The position numbers and the translations under genes are program-made. A model generated the notes under the pieces. The model did no database searches. It had not been told where the DNA came from and saw only the letters and a list, made by a program, of their open reading frames with translations. A DNA stretch of 16,162 nucleotides, taken from contig DAOWCY010000166.1 in assembly GCA_030639305.1 (NCBI GenBank), positions 1 to 16,162 of the forward strand, given 5' to 3'. Within the stretch, counting starts at the first letter, position 1. Every line of letters starts with the position of its first letter. The stretch is from JAGLQA01 sp023135565 (lineage in GTDB: Bacteria; Acidobacteriota; Aminicenantia; UBA2199). Of this stretch, positions 6,102 to 12,828 are shown piece by piece.

Positions 6102-6650
6102 ATGAATTTAATGGAAGCTATTTTAAACTCGAACGGATCGCCGGTGGCGCAGTTGGCGCAGAAATTCGGAATGGGCCAAAGCGACGTTACCAAAGTAATC
6201 GCCAACTTTCTCCCCGCTTTGACCAACGGGGTCAAAAAGAATGTATCCCAAAAAGGCGGATTGGAAAACCTGTTAGGAGCGCTGGGCCGCGGCAGCCATG
6301 AACGTTATTTAGACGAACCGGAAGCTATTTCCCGCAATGAGGCGGTCAGTGACGGCAACGGTATCCTGGGTCACCTGTTCGGCAGCAAAGATGTCAGCCG
6401 GCAGTTAGCCAAACGCACCTCTAAAAGCACGGGCTTTGATTTCGGCATATTGAAAAAAATGCTGCCGCTGGTAGCCGGTATAGCCATGGGAGCTTTAAAC
6501 AAGCAGGGCAAAAAATCCGACGCCTTTCCCGCTCCGGCCGAAGCTAAGAAAAAATCCGGCCTGGGTTCTTTGCTTGGACTGCTGGATGCAGACGGTGACG
6601 GTTCGCCTATAGACGACATCCTGGGCCTGGCCGGGAAACTTTTTTCCTGA
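6102..6650 (+). CDS. DUF937 (YidB-like) protein
   Basis: This 182-residue protein has the two ends typical of DUF937. The helical N-terminus (MNLMEAILNSNGSPVAQLAQ, then GMGQSDVTKVIANFLPALTNG) is followed by a variable centre and a hydrophobic segment KKMLPLVAGIAMGAL (118-132). The C-terminus, DADGDGSPIDDILGLAGKL (162-180), contains a DxDGDG loop that resembles an EF-hand or dockerin calcium loop. DUF937 proteins are widespread and of unknown function. There is no signal peptide, so it is predicted cytoplasmic. Start supported by AAAGGAG 7-10 bp upstream and its own promoter. Downstream lies an inverted copy of the dispersed element; no gene is clearly linked to it. Confidence 0.85.
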   Translation: MNLMEAILNSNGSPVAQLAQKFGMGQSDVTKVIANFLPALTNGVKKNVSQKGGLENLLGALGRGSHERYLDEPEAISRNEAVSDGNGILGHLFGSKDVSRQLAKRTSKSTGFDFGILKKMLPLVAGIAMGALNKQGKKSDAFPAPAEAKKKSGLGSLLGLLDADGDGSPIDDILGLAGKLFS

Positions 6651-6662
6651 TAAGTACTATTA

Positions 6663-6719
6663 TGCCTCCGGCGGCCCTGCCGGGGGCTAAACTTTTGTAA
6701 AAGTTTAATCAAAACTTTT
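6663..6719 (-). repeat. Dispersed two-hairpin element, copy C (inverted)
   Basis: Reverse-complement orientation relative to copies A, B and D: TGCCTCCGGCGGCCCTGCCG, then AAACTTTTGTAAAAGTTT and AAAACTTTT. It starts 13 bp after the DUF937 stop. It is more diverged than copies B and D, but the stem changes keep both hairpins pairing. Confidence 0.83.
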
Positions 6720-6838
6720 CATGAGCGATACACTTTTCTACTCAATAAACGGCCACCGTTGGCTCCAGCCGCCTATTATTTCAATCGTTTCCGGGCGAGG
6801 CGCGCATCATGAAAAACTACTATGAAAATATCCCTACG

Positions 6839-6895
6839 GCGTGGGGAGCCTATGAGCCGCTCATCGCCCCCACGCGCCGGGGGTTATTTTTTTTT
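6839..6895 (+). terminator. Terminator with a competing upstream stem
   Basis: CCCCC (6867-6871) pairs with GGGGG (6879-6883) around a 7-nt loop, followed by TTATTTTTTTTT (6884-6895), a good rho-independent terminator. GCGTGGGG (6839-6846) can instead pair with CCCCACGC (6868-6875), which would prevent the terminator stem. The terminator lies just upstream of the beta-barrel promoter region. The GGGGAGCCTAT word is shared with 3516-3526. Confidence 0.6.
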
Positions 6896-6929
6896 AGCTT
6901 AGTTTCAGAAAAAATGATATAATAATATC
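6896..6929 (+). promoter_or_regulatory. Promoter of the beta-barrel gene, near-leaderless
   Basis: The perfect -10 TATAAT (6918-6923) ends 6 bp before the ATG at 6930, so the transcript should start at or next to the start codon. The upstream AGCTTAGTTTCAGAAAAAATG (6896-6916) strongly resembles 1667-1686 upstream of the cyclase. There is no Shine-Dalgarno. The -35 position reads TTAGCT-like rather than TTGACA. Confidence 0.5.
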
Positions 6930-7616
6930 ATGAAAAAAAAGCAACTTCTTTTAATTTTTTTGGTGATTTTGTTTTTGTCGGCCACAGCCGGATCGTTCCT
7001 GTTTGCTGAACCGGAACAGGAACAGGGACAAAAATTAGGAATAACCTACTTTTCTGCCAAAAGTCTTTATTTTTATCTATTGGGTTCGTTTAACAATTTC
7101 GATCCCCCTTATGATAATTGGGAATTAGGCAGCGAATCGTCCAATGCTTTTGCCCCGGTATATGGCGTCGGTTACCGGCTGGTTAACTTTGGCAACCGTT
7201 TTTTCATCAACTTCGAAGCAGATTACGCCCCGGAAAGGTACGATTTCAGGGACTTTGTCGATGAACAGAAGATCACCACACTTACTTTTATGGTTGATAT
7301 CGAATGGCATCTGCGCCGTTCTCCCCTGGTTTTTACATTCGGAATGGGCGCAGGACTTTTTCGACTTCACGATTTAGGCTACTATGACCTGCTGGACGAA
7401 TATGTTTACCTGGGCAGTGAAACGATAACCGCCGTTACCATGAGGTTCGGTATGAAAATTCCCATCTCCCGGGATATTTTGCTGCGCGGTGAAATACGCT
7501 GGAGCGGTGAGTCTTATGGTGGTTCCTATGATTACTACTGGGATGAATACTATGGCGACGGCGAGTGGGACTATCTATCTTCCGCGTTATGTTTCGGCCT
7601 CGAGTTTCATCTTTAG
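6930..7616 (+). CDS. Predicted outer-membrane beta-barrel protein
   Basis: This 228-residue protein has a clear signal peptide (MKKKQLLLIFLVILFLSATA, likely cleavage after FLFA, residue 26). The mature part is rich in alternating aromatic and polar strands: APVYGVGYRLVNFGNRFFIN, VFTFGMGAGLFRL, ILLRGEIRWSGESYGG and a closing strand YLSSALCFGLEFHL. This suggests a small barrel of about eight strands in the outer membrane, of the OmpA/OmpW-like size class. No enzyme motif or peptidoglycan-binding domain is seen. The ATG is only 6 bp after the -10 box and lacks a Shine-Dalgarno. The next gene is convergent with a 46-bp gap. The exact role is unknown. Confidence 0.75.
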   Translation: MKKKQLLLIFLVILFLSATAGSFLFAEPEQEQGQKLGITYFSAKSLYFYLLGSFNNFDPPYDNWELGSESSNAFAPVYGVGYRLVNFGNRFFINFEADYAPERYDFRDFVDEQKITTLTFMVDIEWHLRRSPLVFTFGMGAGLFRLHDLGYYDLLDEYVYLGSETITAVTMRFGMKIPISRDILLRGEIRWSGESYGGSYDYYWDEYYGDGEWDYLSSALCFGLEFHL

Positions 7617-7662
7617 TTCCCGGAACCGGCAGCCCCCCGGCCGGTCAAGTTTGCCACCTGCG

Positions 7663-9501
7663 CTAAACTGCTTCCCCTATGTAAAGCAGTTCATGACCGG
7701 CAAAAATTAATACTAATTTAATTAACTTCGTGCCATCTATTTTTTTTAATAATTTTTCGTCCATGCTGTAACTTCTCGCCTGCTCCTCAGCCCCGGCTAT
7801 TAATTGCCGCAGCAGCGCGTTTTCTTTTAAATTCTCCCGCTCTCTCCGCAGATACTTTATCTCCAACAAATAAGAGTAACCGATTCCTTCATAGCGGGCT
7901 AAAAAAGGCTCCATCACTATATCCGCATAGCCCTTATTAAACTCTTTCTCCGCATGAATGATATACAGGCTGCTTAGCCCTAAATAAACATTCAAAAATG
8001 CCTGGATCGATTTCTCACCGGTAATCAAATCCCGCAAACTCATACTCTCCCGCATACGCCCGGTTATAAATTCAAATAAAGGCTGCCATTTACCGTCATA
8101 TGCCATATCGGTCATTAAATCGGAATATTTAGACAGGTCCAGGTCAAAGACACCGGTTTCCCCGTAACCCTTCTTTATATAATCATAATATAATCGTCTC
8201 ACCGTTTCATTGGGAATCCGCAGTAGTACCTTATCCTTTCTTACACTGTCGATGGTTAACAAACCCAGGTAAAACAAAAGTGAGACAAAATTATCTACGT
8301 CTAACAATTCTTCTAAAGGAAAGGCTTTTACCAGCCGGGCAGAGGTCTCTCCATTCTCAATGATCTCTTTTAAACGGTTAAAATTGCCGTTAATAGTCTT
8401 TCCCGCACCTTTATCCACGGTTATAAGATGCCTGAGTTTTCCATAGTCGATCCTCACATTGCGGTCGATTAAATCATCCGGCAGTTCCCTGCCCGGCATG
8501 TAATTATCGAGAAAATACAATACCATATCGGAATTAAACACTCTTAGATCATCTTTTTTCCGCACATCTTCGGCATTCGCAGCGCCCTTTTTAGGCTGGG
8601 GACGCAGCCCCCTCTTAGTGAAAAGATAATTGCCGTACCAGCCGGTCATTAATTCCAGTAAGTCGGGAGTGGGATGTGAGATTAATCCATTTGCCCGGTA
8701 ATATTCGATCATTCCATATACATCGTCACGAGTAAAACCCAACATATGGTTAAACTGTGGTTCTAAAGAAATATTCTTACCGATATTAAACCCGCTGGTC
8801 ACATCGTCTAAGGTAACAGGAGAAACCCCGGTTAAAAACAACCTGGAAAAAGGCGCATCCGTGCCGTCGGTCCCTCCTTTTAATACACTAAAAAATGACC
8901 GGAAAAAACCTGCTCCGTGGGTCAATTTTTTATAGGCTCCCTTCCCGGTAGTAGAAAGTATGGTATTGGCAAAATTATCGTACTCGTCGATAAGAACATA
9001 CAAACGCTGCCGGGAATCCCTACATAAACGAACCAGCTTCGACAAAATATCGGAAGCAGACCTACTCTTCTCTATAGTCCTGACGAAATAGTCTTTATCT
9101 TCTAATAAATGATCGGAATATTTTCGTATGAAGGACAATGCAGTGCCCTGGATTTGCTCTAAAAAAGAAGTTTCCACGTTATCTACGTCCGAATCAACCA
9201 TAGAAAAGTTAAACTTTAGCACCAAATAAGAGCTTCTTTCTTCCGTGGGCTTTTTATATATCCCGGTTCCTTTAAACAACTCCTCGAACCTGTCCTTGTA
9301 AAAGACATCATAGTAGGCTTCCATGACTGAAAGAAACAACGATTTGCCGAAACGCCGGGGCCGGATAAAAAATAAATAATTCCCCGCTTCTTCCAATGCT
9401 CCTAAGTATTGGGTTTTATCTACGTAGTAACAATTTTGCTGCACCAGCCGATCATAATTAGCCAGACCATAAGGAATCCGTTTTACTTTTTTGTTTCTCA
9501 T
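7663..9501 (-). CDS. AAA-ATPase-like / PD-(D/E)XK nuclease-like protein
   Basis: This 612-residue protein has the AAA-ATPase_like plus PDDEXK_9 arrangement common in anaerobes. The N-terminus carries IPYGLANYDRLVQQNCYYVD (9-28), the variant Walker A RPRRFGKSL (47-55), Walker B LYVLIDEYD (167-175) and the LFLTGVSPVTLDDVTSGFNI block (221-240). The C-terminal nuclease-like fold has GYADIVMEP (524-532) and LLEIKYL (545-551), matching the D and ExK positions of PD-(D/E)XK enzymes. The biological role of these proteins is not established; nucleic-acid or mobile-element related functions have been proposed for relatives. A stretch at about 297-318 (RGLRPQPKKGAANAEDV...) looks inserted between blocks that are normally adjacent. 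The start has no strong Shine-Dalgarno, and a good promoter lies 15 bp upstream. Confidence 0.88.
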   Translation of the reverse strand: MRNKKVKRIPYGLANYDRLVQQNCYYVDKTQYLGALEEAGNYLFFIRPRRFGKSLFLSVMEAYYDVFYKDRFEELFKGTGIYKKPTEERSSYLVLKFNFSMVDSDVDNVETSFLEQIQGTALSFIRKYSDHLLEDKDYFVRTIEKSRSASDILSKLVRLCRDSRQRLYVLIDEYDNFANTILSTTGKGAYKKLTHGAGFFRSFFSVLKGGTDGTDAPFSRLFLTGVSPVTLDDVTSGFNIGKNISLEPQFNHMLGFTRDDVYGMIEYYRANGLISHPTPDLLELMTGWYGNYLFTKRGLRPQPKKGAANAEDVRKKDDLRVFNSDMVLYFLDNYMPGRELPDDLIDRNVRIDYGKLRHLITVDKGAGKTINGNFNRLKEIIENGETSARLVKAFPLEELLDVDNFVSLLFYLGLLTIDSVRKDKVLLRIPNETVRRLYYDYIKKGYGETGVFDLDLSKYSDLMTDMAYDGKWQPLFEFITGRMRESMSLRDLITGEKSIQAFLNVYLGLSSLYIIHAEKEFNKGYADIVMEPFLARYEGIGYSYLLEIKYLRRERENLKENALLRQLIAGAEEQARSYSMDEKLLKKIDGTKLIKLVLIFAGHELLYIGEAV

Positions 9502-9515
9502 TGCGTCTCAGGGCC

Positions 9516-9544
9516 ATTATATAGTATTCGCGATCTTTTTTCAA
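9516..9544 (-). promoter_or_regulatory. Promoter of the AAA-ATPase/PD-(D/E)XK gene
   Basis: On the - strand TTGAAA (9544-9539), a 17-bp spacer and the perfect TATAAT (9521-9516). The predicted start point near 9509 leaves a leader of only about 8 nt before the ATG at 9501, again close to leaderless. Confidence 0.75.
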
Positions 9545-9555
9545 CTTATTAATAT

Positions 9556-9590
9556 GTAAGTGTTCAGTTATGGAAAAACTGAACACTTAC
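9556..9590. repeat. Perfect 14-bp inverted repeat
   Basis: GTAAGTGTTCAGTT (9556-9569) and AACTGAACACTTAC (9577-9590) around a 7-nt loop. There is no T-run, so it is not a rho-independent terminator in either direction. It is followed by CAGCCTTCAGC at 9590-9600 and again at 9611-9621. The remaining sequence to 9702 contains no gene that I can support. Confidence 0.8.
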
Positions 9591-9702
9591 AGCCTTCAGC
9601 TTTCGGCATCCAGCCTTCAGCAAACGGGCATTCGCGAGCATTGGCTGTGCGTACCGGCAGTCTTATACAATCCCGGCAAGTTCGCAAATAAGTAAGCTAA
9701 CT

Positions 9703-10893
9703 CTACCCCTGGAAATCCATAATATCCCGGATCAGGCTGATCAACGATACACCGTTACTCTTCTCGGGCCGCGATGTTATTTCATAAAGCCTGTCGATCA
9801 AAAAAGCTTTAAATAATGTCTTTCCCTGCTGTTGACCCTGCCGGTACTTGCTAAATATCGAATCTTTCATTTCACCGTAAACGCGCTGCAGCACACTGCC
9901 GATGTCTCTATAGACTCCCCCCCGCCTGCCTACAAGACTGAGCAGATTCCCCTGTTCCGCGGAGGAAAGATCCTCCTCGGTATTGGTTAAAGGAGCGCCC
10001 TTTTTCCAGGGAGAAATAATATGTGTCAAAAACTCTTTCATATTCTCTCCCCTGGCCCGGGAGGTGGATTTCATGTAAAGTTCATGAACTAAAGCTGCTT
10101 TAAGCAGCGAGATGCCTCCCTTTTTTAATTTTGTCGGTTTCCTCTCTTTTGCGGCAGCCTGGGTATCCGCGTTCAGTCCGGTCAAGTTACCCTGGTATAC
10201 CATAACCAGCACCGGGATATTCTCCCGGCCCATGGTTTGCTCGATAAATAGATCGGCACTTATGTTATCGGCTTTTAACGAAATTTCAAATTTCTTAAGG
10301 ACAGAAGCGACTATTTTTTCCGGTGGATGCCCGGTATCCTGTTTCGGGGCTTCTTTTTTCCCCGCGCTTGCCCCGCTGCCTCCGGGTGGAGCGTCATCGA
10401 TTGCATCAGGGGTTTGAGTCATTTTTACAACCACGTGATACTTCTCATCGAGGACATAAATAGAAGAACCTATCCGGATACGGTACCCGCCTGAACCTAA
10501 GTCTACTTCGCAGCGGCCCCTCAGGTGCTCGGGCAGCAGGTCGCCTTTTTGCAATAAACCTCCCGGCCGCGGTGCAGGTGCAGCCGGTGCGTTTTTTTTT
10601 GGCGCGGCAGGGGCCGGTGTCACCTGCTCTTCCGCATCTAAAATAAAATCCCCGGCCGTGTCGGCTCTCCTCATTTCAACCCGGTAATCCGCATCCAACA
10701 CATAAATAAAGTTATTGTAATTCAGACTGAAACCGCCGTAAGCGTTTCTATTACATTGGCTCTTTAAGCCTTCGGGGATTTTTTCTCCTTCTTCAAAGGT
10801 TATTTCCTCTAATTTTTTTCGGATTTTTTCAATATCGATTTTCTGGGTTACTTCTTCACTGGGCTTTATTTCGTCGTCTTTTTCTCTGACCAT
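9703..10893 (-). CDS. Unrecognised protein with two pairs of internal repeats
   Basis: The 396-residue product matches no family I know. The ATG at 10893 is preferred because GAGGA stands 5 bp upstream; the frame also opens at a TTG seven codons earlier, without a ribosome site. Four parts are visible. An acidic, charged N-terminus (1-35). Two related segments, GEKIPEGLKSQC...FIYVLDADYRVEM (36-75) and GDLLPEHLRGRC...SIYVLDEKYHVVV (117-157), each about 42 residues with conserved P, C, GG and IYVLD. Proline/alanine-rich linkers (91-112, 162-192). Then a helical C-terminus in which GGISLLKAALVHELY (259-273) is echoed by QGKTLFKAFLIDRLY (356-370). No signal peptide or membrane helix, so it is probably cytoplasmic. 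It has its own promoter. Being repetitive and linker-rich, it may be a scaffold or binding protein, but that is a guess. Confidence 0.8.
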   Translation of the reverse strand: MVREKDDEIKPSEEVTQKIDIEKIRKKLEEITFEEGEKIPEGLKSQCNRNAYGGFSLNYNNFIYVLDADYRVEMRRADTAGDFILDAEEQVTPAPAAPKKNAPAAPAPRPGGLLQKGDLLPEHLRGRCEVDLGSGGYRIRIGSSIYVLDEKYHVVVKMTQTPDAIDDAPPGGSGASAGKKEAPKQDTGHPPEKIVASVLKKFEISLKADNISADLFIEQTMGRENIPVLVMVYQGNLTGLNADTQAAAKERKPTKLKKGGISLLKAALVHELYMKSTSRARGENMKEFLTHIISPWKKGAPLTNTEEDLSSAEQGNLLSLVGRRGGVYRDIGSVLQRVYGEMKDSIFSKYRQGQQQGKTLFKAFLIDRLYEITSRPEKSNGVSLISLIRDIMDFQG

Positions 10894-10931
10894 GTTGTCC
10901 TCGAATGTGTGCAATTTTTTTTTTAATATTA

Positions 10932-10960
10932 ATTTTAATCGAAAAGAGTGGAAATTTCAA
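10932..10960 (-). promoter_or_regulatory. Promoter of the 396-residue repeat protein gene
   Basis: On the - strand TTGAAA (10960-10955), 17 bp, TAAAAT (10937-10932). The predicted start near 10925 leaves about 32 nt of leader containing the Shine-Dalgarno GAGGA just before the ATG at 10893. Confidence 0.72.
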
Positions 10961-10989
10961 TAAAATTCTAAATTTTCTGGAAACTTTTT

Positions 10990-11260
10990 AGATCAGGAGG
11001 AGATCGGGAGAACTCAGGAGGAGATCGAGAGGGGGATCAGGAGGGCCTCAAGAGGGCTCAGGAGGAGATCGAGATATCTCAGGTTGAGTAGGAGATCGAA
11101 AACTCTCAGGAAGAACTCAACCCCTTAGACCTCACGAGTGCTCAGACTCCTAAAGTTCACGAGCCGGCTTCCTTAACCTGAGCTCTCTTGAGTTCATCCT
11201 CAACCTGAGCTCTCTTGAGATCATCCTGAGACCTAAAAGCACCTCCTGATCTCTTCTTGA
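10990..11260. repeat. Degenerate inverted repeat array between citF and the 396-residue gene
   Basis: This 375-bp gene-free gap (10894-11268) is mostly made of short repeats. Left half, purine-rich on the + strand: CTCAGGAGGAGATCGAGA occurs exactly at 11013-11030 and 11057-11074, with a close variant at 10992-11009. Right half, in the opposite orientation: AACCTGAGCTCTCTTGAG occurs at 11175-11192 and 11202-11219, period 27 bp. The halves are complementary in places: AGATCAGGAGG (10990-11000) with CCTCCTGATCT (11242-11252), and CTCAGGTTGAG (11078-11088) with CTCAACCTGAG (11199-11209). The 18-bp word in frame reads AQEEIE or SQEEIE, and the other arm on the - strand reads DELKRAQVKEA, both coiled-coil-like. 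It could be debris of a repeat-coding gene or a folded RNA region. Confidence 0.8.
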
Positions 11261-11268
11261 GCTCCCCT

Positions 11269-12828
11269 CTATCCTACCTGTTTCACGCAGTCTATCACTG
11301 TGCCGTCTACCCACTTAATGGCGGCAATCACCTTTTCTCCAAAATTCGGCTTCGCCGGAACACCGCCGCAGATTTTCTCTGCTTCATCTTTTAATTCTTT
11401 GATAGTCCTGAGGGGCAGTTTACTGCCGGATAAGGCTTTTAACAAATCCTTACGGCGGGGGTTGACGGCAATGCCTCTTTCGGTGACGATGACGTCTATC
11501 AATTCACCGGGACCGCAGAGGGGGGTCACTTTGTCTACGATAACGGGGATCCGATCCCGGAGAAGGGGGATGGGCATGATGACGGTTTTCCCGAACAAGC
11601 AGTTCTGCCAGCCGCCGATGCCGTGCAAAAGACGGCCGTCGGAATGAGTCACTACATTGGCGTTAAAATCTAAGTCTACTTCAGTGGCTCCCAATACCAC
11701 TGCATCTATCATGGAGGCAAAATTACCTTTGCCGTGATAATTGTAGCTGGTAAAAGGGCTGGTGTCCTGGTGGGCGGGGTTCTCACGCATGGAACGAACG
11801 CCATCCAAATCGAAGGTCTGGCCGTCGAGGATAAAATCGGTTAATCCGGCTTCCAACATATCGGTCAGGTACTTCGTAGAACCGCCCCTGACAAAGCGGG
11901 CTTTGATGTTGTGCTTCTCCATGACTTGCCGTAAAAAAACGGCAAATGCTAAAGATGTGCCGCCGGCCCCGGCCTGGAAAGAAAAACCGTCCTTTACGAT
12001 ACCTGCTTCTAAAGCAAATTGTACCGCTGTTTCGGCAATCAGCAGCCTGTCCGGGCTTTTGGTAAGCCGGGTGGTGCCGGAGATTATTTTTGCCGGGTCG
12101 CCGATAGAGTCGATTTCCACTACTACGTCCACGTTGTTGCCCTGGATTTGCCAGGGTATGCAGGGAAAGGGTTCGACATGGTCCGTTACCACGATCACAC
12201 GGTCGGCATACTGCGAATCGGCCAGGGCAAAACCCAACAGCCCGCAGGCTGCGGGGCCTCTTAGCCCGTTGGCATTGCCGAAGGGGTCGGCGCAGGGGGC
12301 TGAGATGACGGCAATGTCTATATGCACCTCGCCGTCCTGTACGGCCTGGTAACGGCCGCCGTGGGAACGGAGCACGGCTGTGCCGCGCATCTTGCCCCGG
12401 GAACAATAATCTCCTAAGGGGCCGTTCATGCTGCCTTCGATATGATGAACCACTCCGCTTTCTAAATGATCTACTACCGGCGCGTGGATGGGAAAAGAGG
12501 CGCTGGGAAACCACCTTAAATCTTTTACTCCTAATTCGGCGGCGGCGGCGAATACCATGTTGGGAATATAGTCGCCGTTGCGCAAATGGTGGTGCGTGGA
12601 GATGGTCATGCCGTCTTTGAGTCCGCATTTTTTTAATGCTTCTTTGATAGTCGCTGCGCGCTTGTCGCCATCTTCCGGGTAGTCGCTGCAGGAACGGATG
12701 GGGGGGGCGGCTTTCCTGCCTGTGGGTTTATACTGCCCTACTCCTTTAAAAGGCACCTGCTGCTTGCCGTTAATTTCAGTTAAAACTTCCCGGCCGGCTG
12801 CATTTATTTCGATTTTCGCTTTACTCAT
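11269..12828 (-). CDS. citF: Citrate lyase alpha subunit (citrate:acetyl-ACP transferase)
   Basis: The 519-residue protein is the CoA-transferase subunit of citrate lyase. It exchanges the acetyl group on the acyl carrier domain for citrate, giving citryl-ACP, which CitE then splits into oxaloacetate and acetyl-ACP. Family blocks seen: STHHHLRNGDYIPN (77-90), SFPIHAPVVDHLESGVVHHI (111-130), IAVISAPCADPFGNANG (172-188), FQAGAGGTSLAFAVFLR (284-300), RFVRGGSTKYLTDMLEAGLTD (311-331), VDLDFNANVVTHSDG (384-398) and TERGIAVNPRRKDL (449-462). Length is normal for CitF (about 510). The start has GGAGG with a 7-bp spacer. Its ATG overlaps the citDE stop as ATGAGTAA (8 bp), so the two are co-transcribed and translationally coupled. 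The cytoplasmic complex supports anaerobic citrate fermentation. No citC, citX or citG lies in the window. Confidence 0.95.
   Translation of the reverse strand: MSKAKIEINAAGREVLTEINGKQQVPFKGVGQYKPTGRKAAPPIRSCSDYPEDGDKRAATIKEALKKCGLKDGMTISTHHHLRNGDYIPNMVFAAAAELGVKDLRWFPSASFPIHAPVVDHLESGVVHHIEGSMNGPLGDYCSRGKMRGTAVLRSHGGRYQAVQDGEVHIDIAVISAPCADPFGNANGLRGPAACGLLGFALADSQYADRVIVVTDHVEPFPCIPWQIQGNNVDVVVEIDSIGDPAKIISGTTRLTKSPDRLLIAETAVQFALEAGIVKDGFSFQAGAGGTSLAFAVFLRQVMEKHNIKARFVRGGSTKYLTDMLEAGLTDFILDGQTFDLDGVRSMRENPAHQDTSPFTSYNYHGKGNFASMIDAVVLGATEVDLDFNANVVTHSDGRLLHGIGGWQNCLFGKTVIMPIPLLRDRIPVIVDKVTPLCGPGELIDVIVTERGIAVNPRRKDLLKALSGSKLPLRTIKELKDEAEKICGGVPAKPNFGEKVIAAIKWVDGTVIDCVKQVG

Noticed and set aside
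7666..7691. 8-bp hairpin AACTGCTT/AAGCAGTT at the end of the AAA-ATPase/PD-(D/E)XK gene as a terminator
   Set aside because: It overlaps coding sequence, and no T-run follows on either strand.
10893..10914. Upstream TTG start for the 396-residue protein
   Set aside because: The ATG at 10893 has a good Shine-Dalgarno and the TTG has none.
10990..11260. A CRISPR array in the repeat-rich gap
   Set aside because: The units are degenerate, of variable length, without unique spacers of constant size, and are in inverted orientation. No cas gene is present.
11783..12628. Long overlapping frames inside citF on both strands (including 11762-12352 on the + strand)
   Set aside because: Both are basic, arginine- or serine-rich shadows of citF, which has complete family motifs in its own frame.
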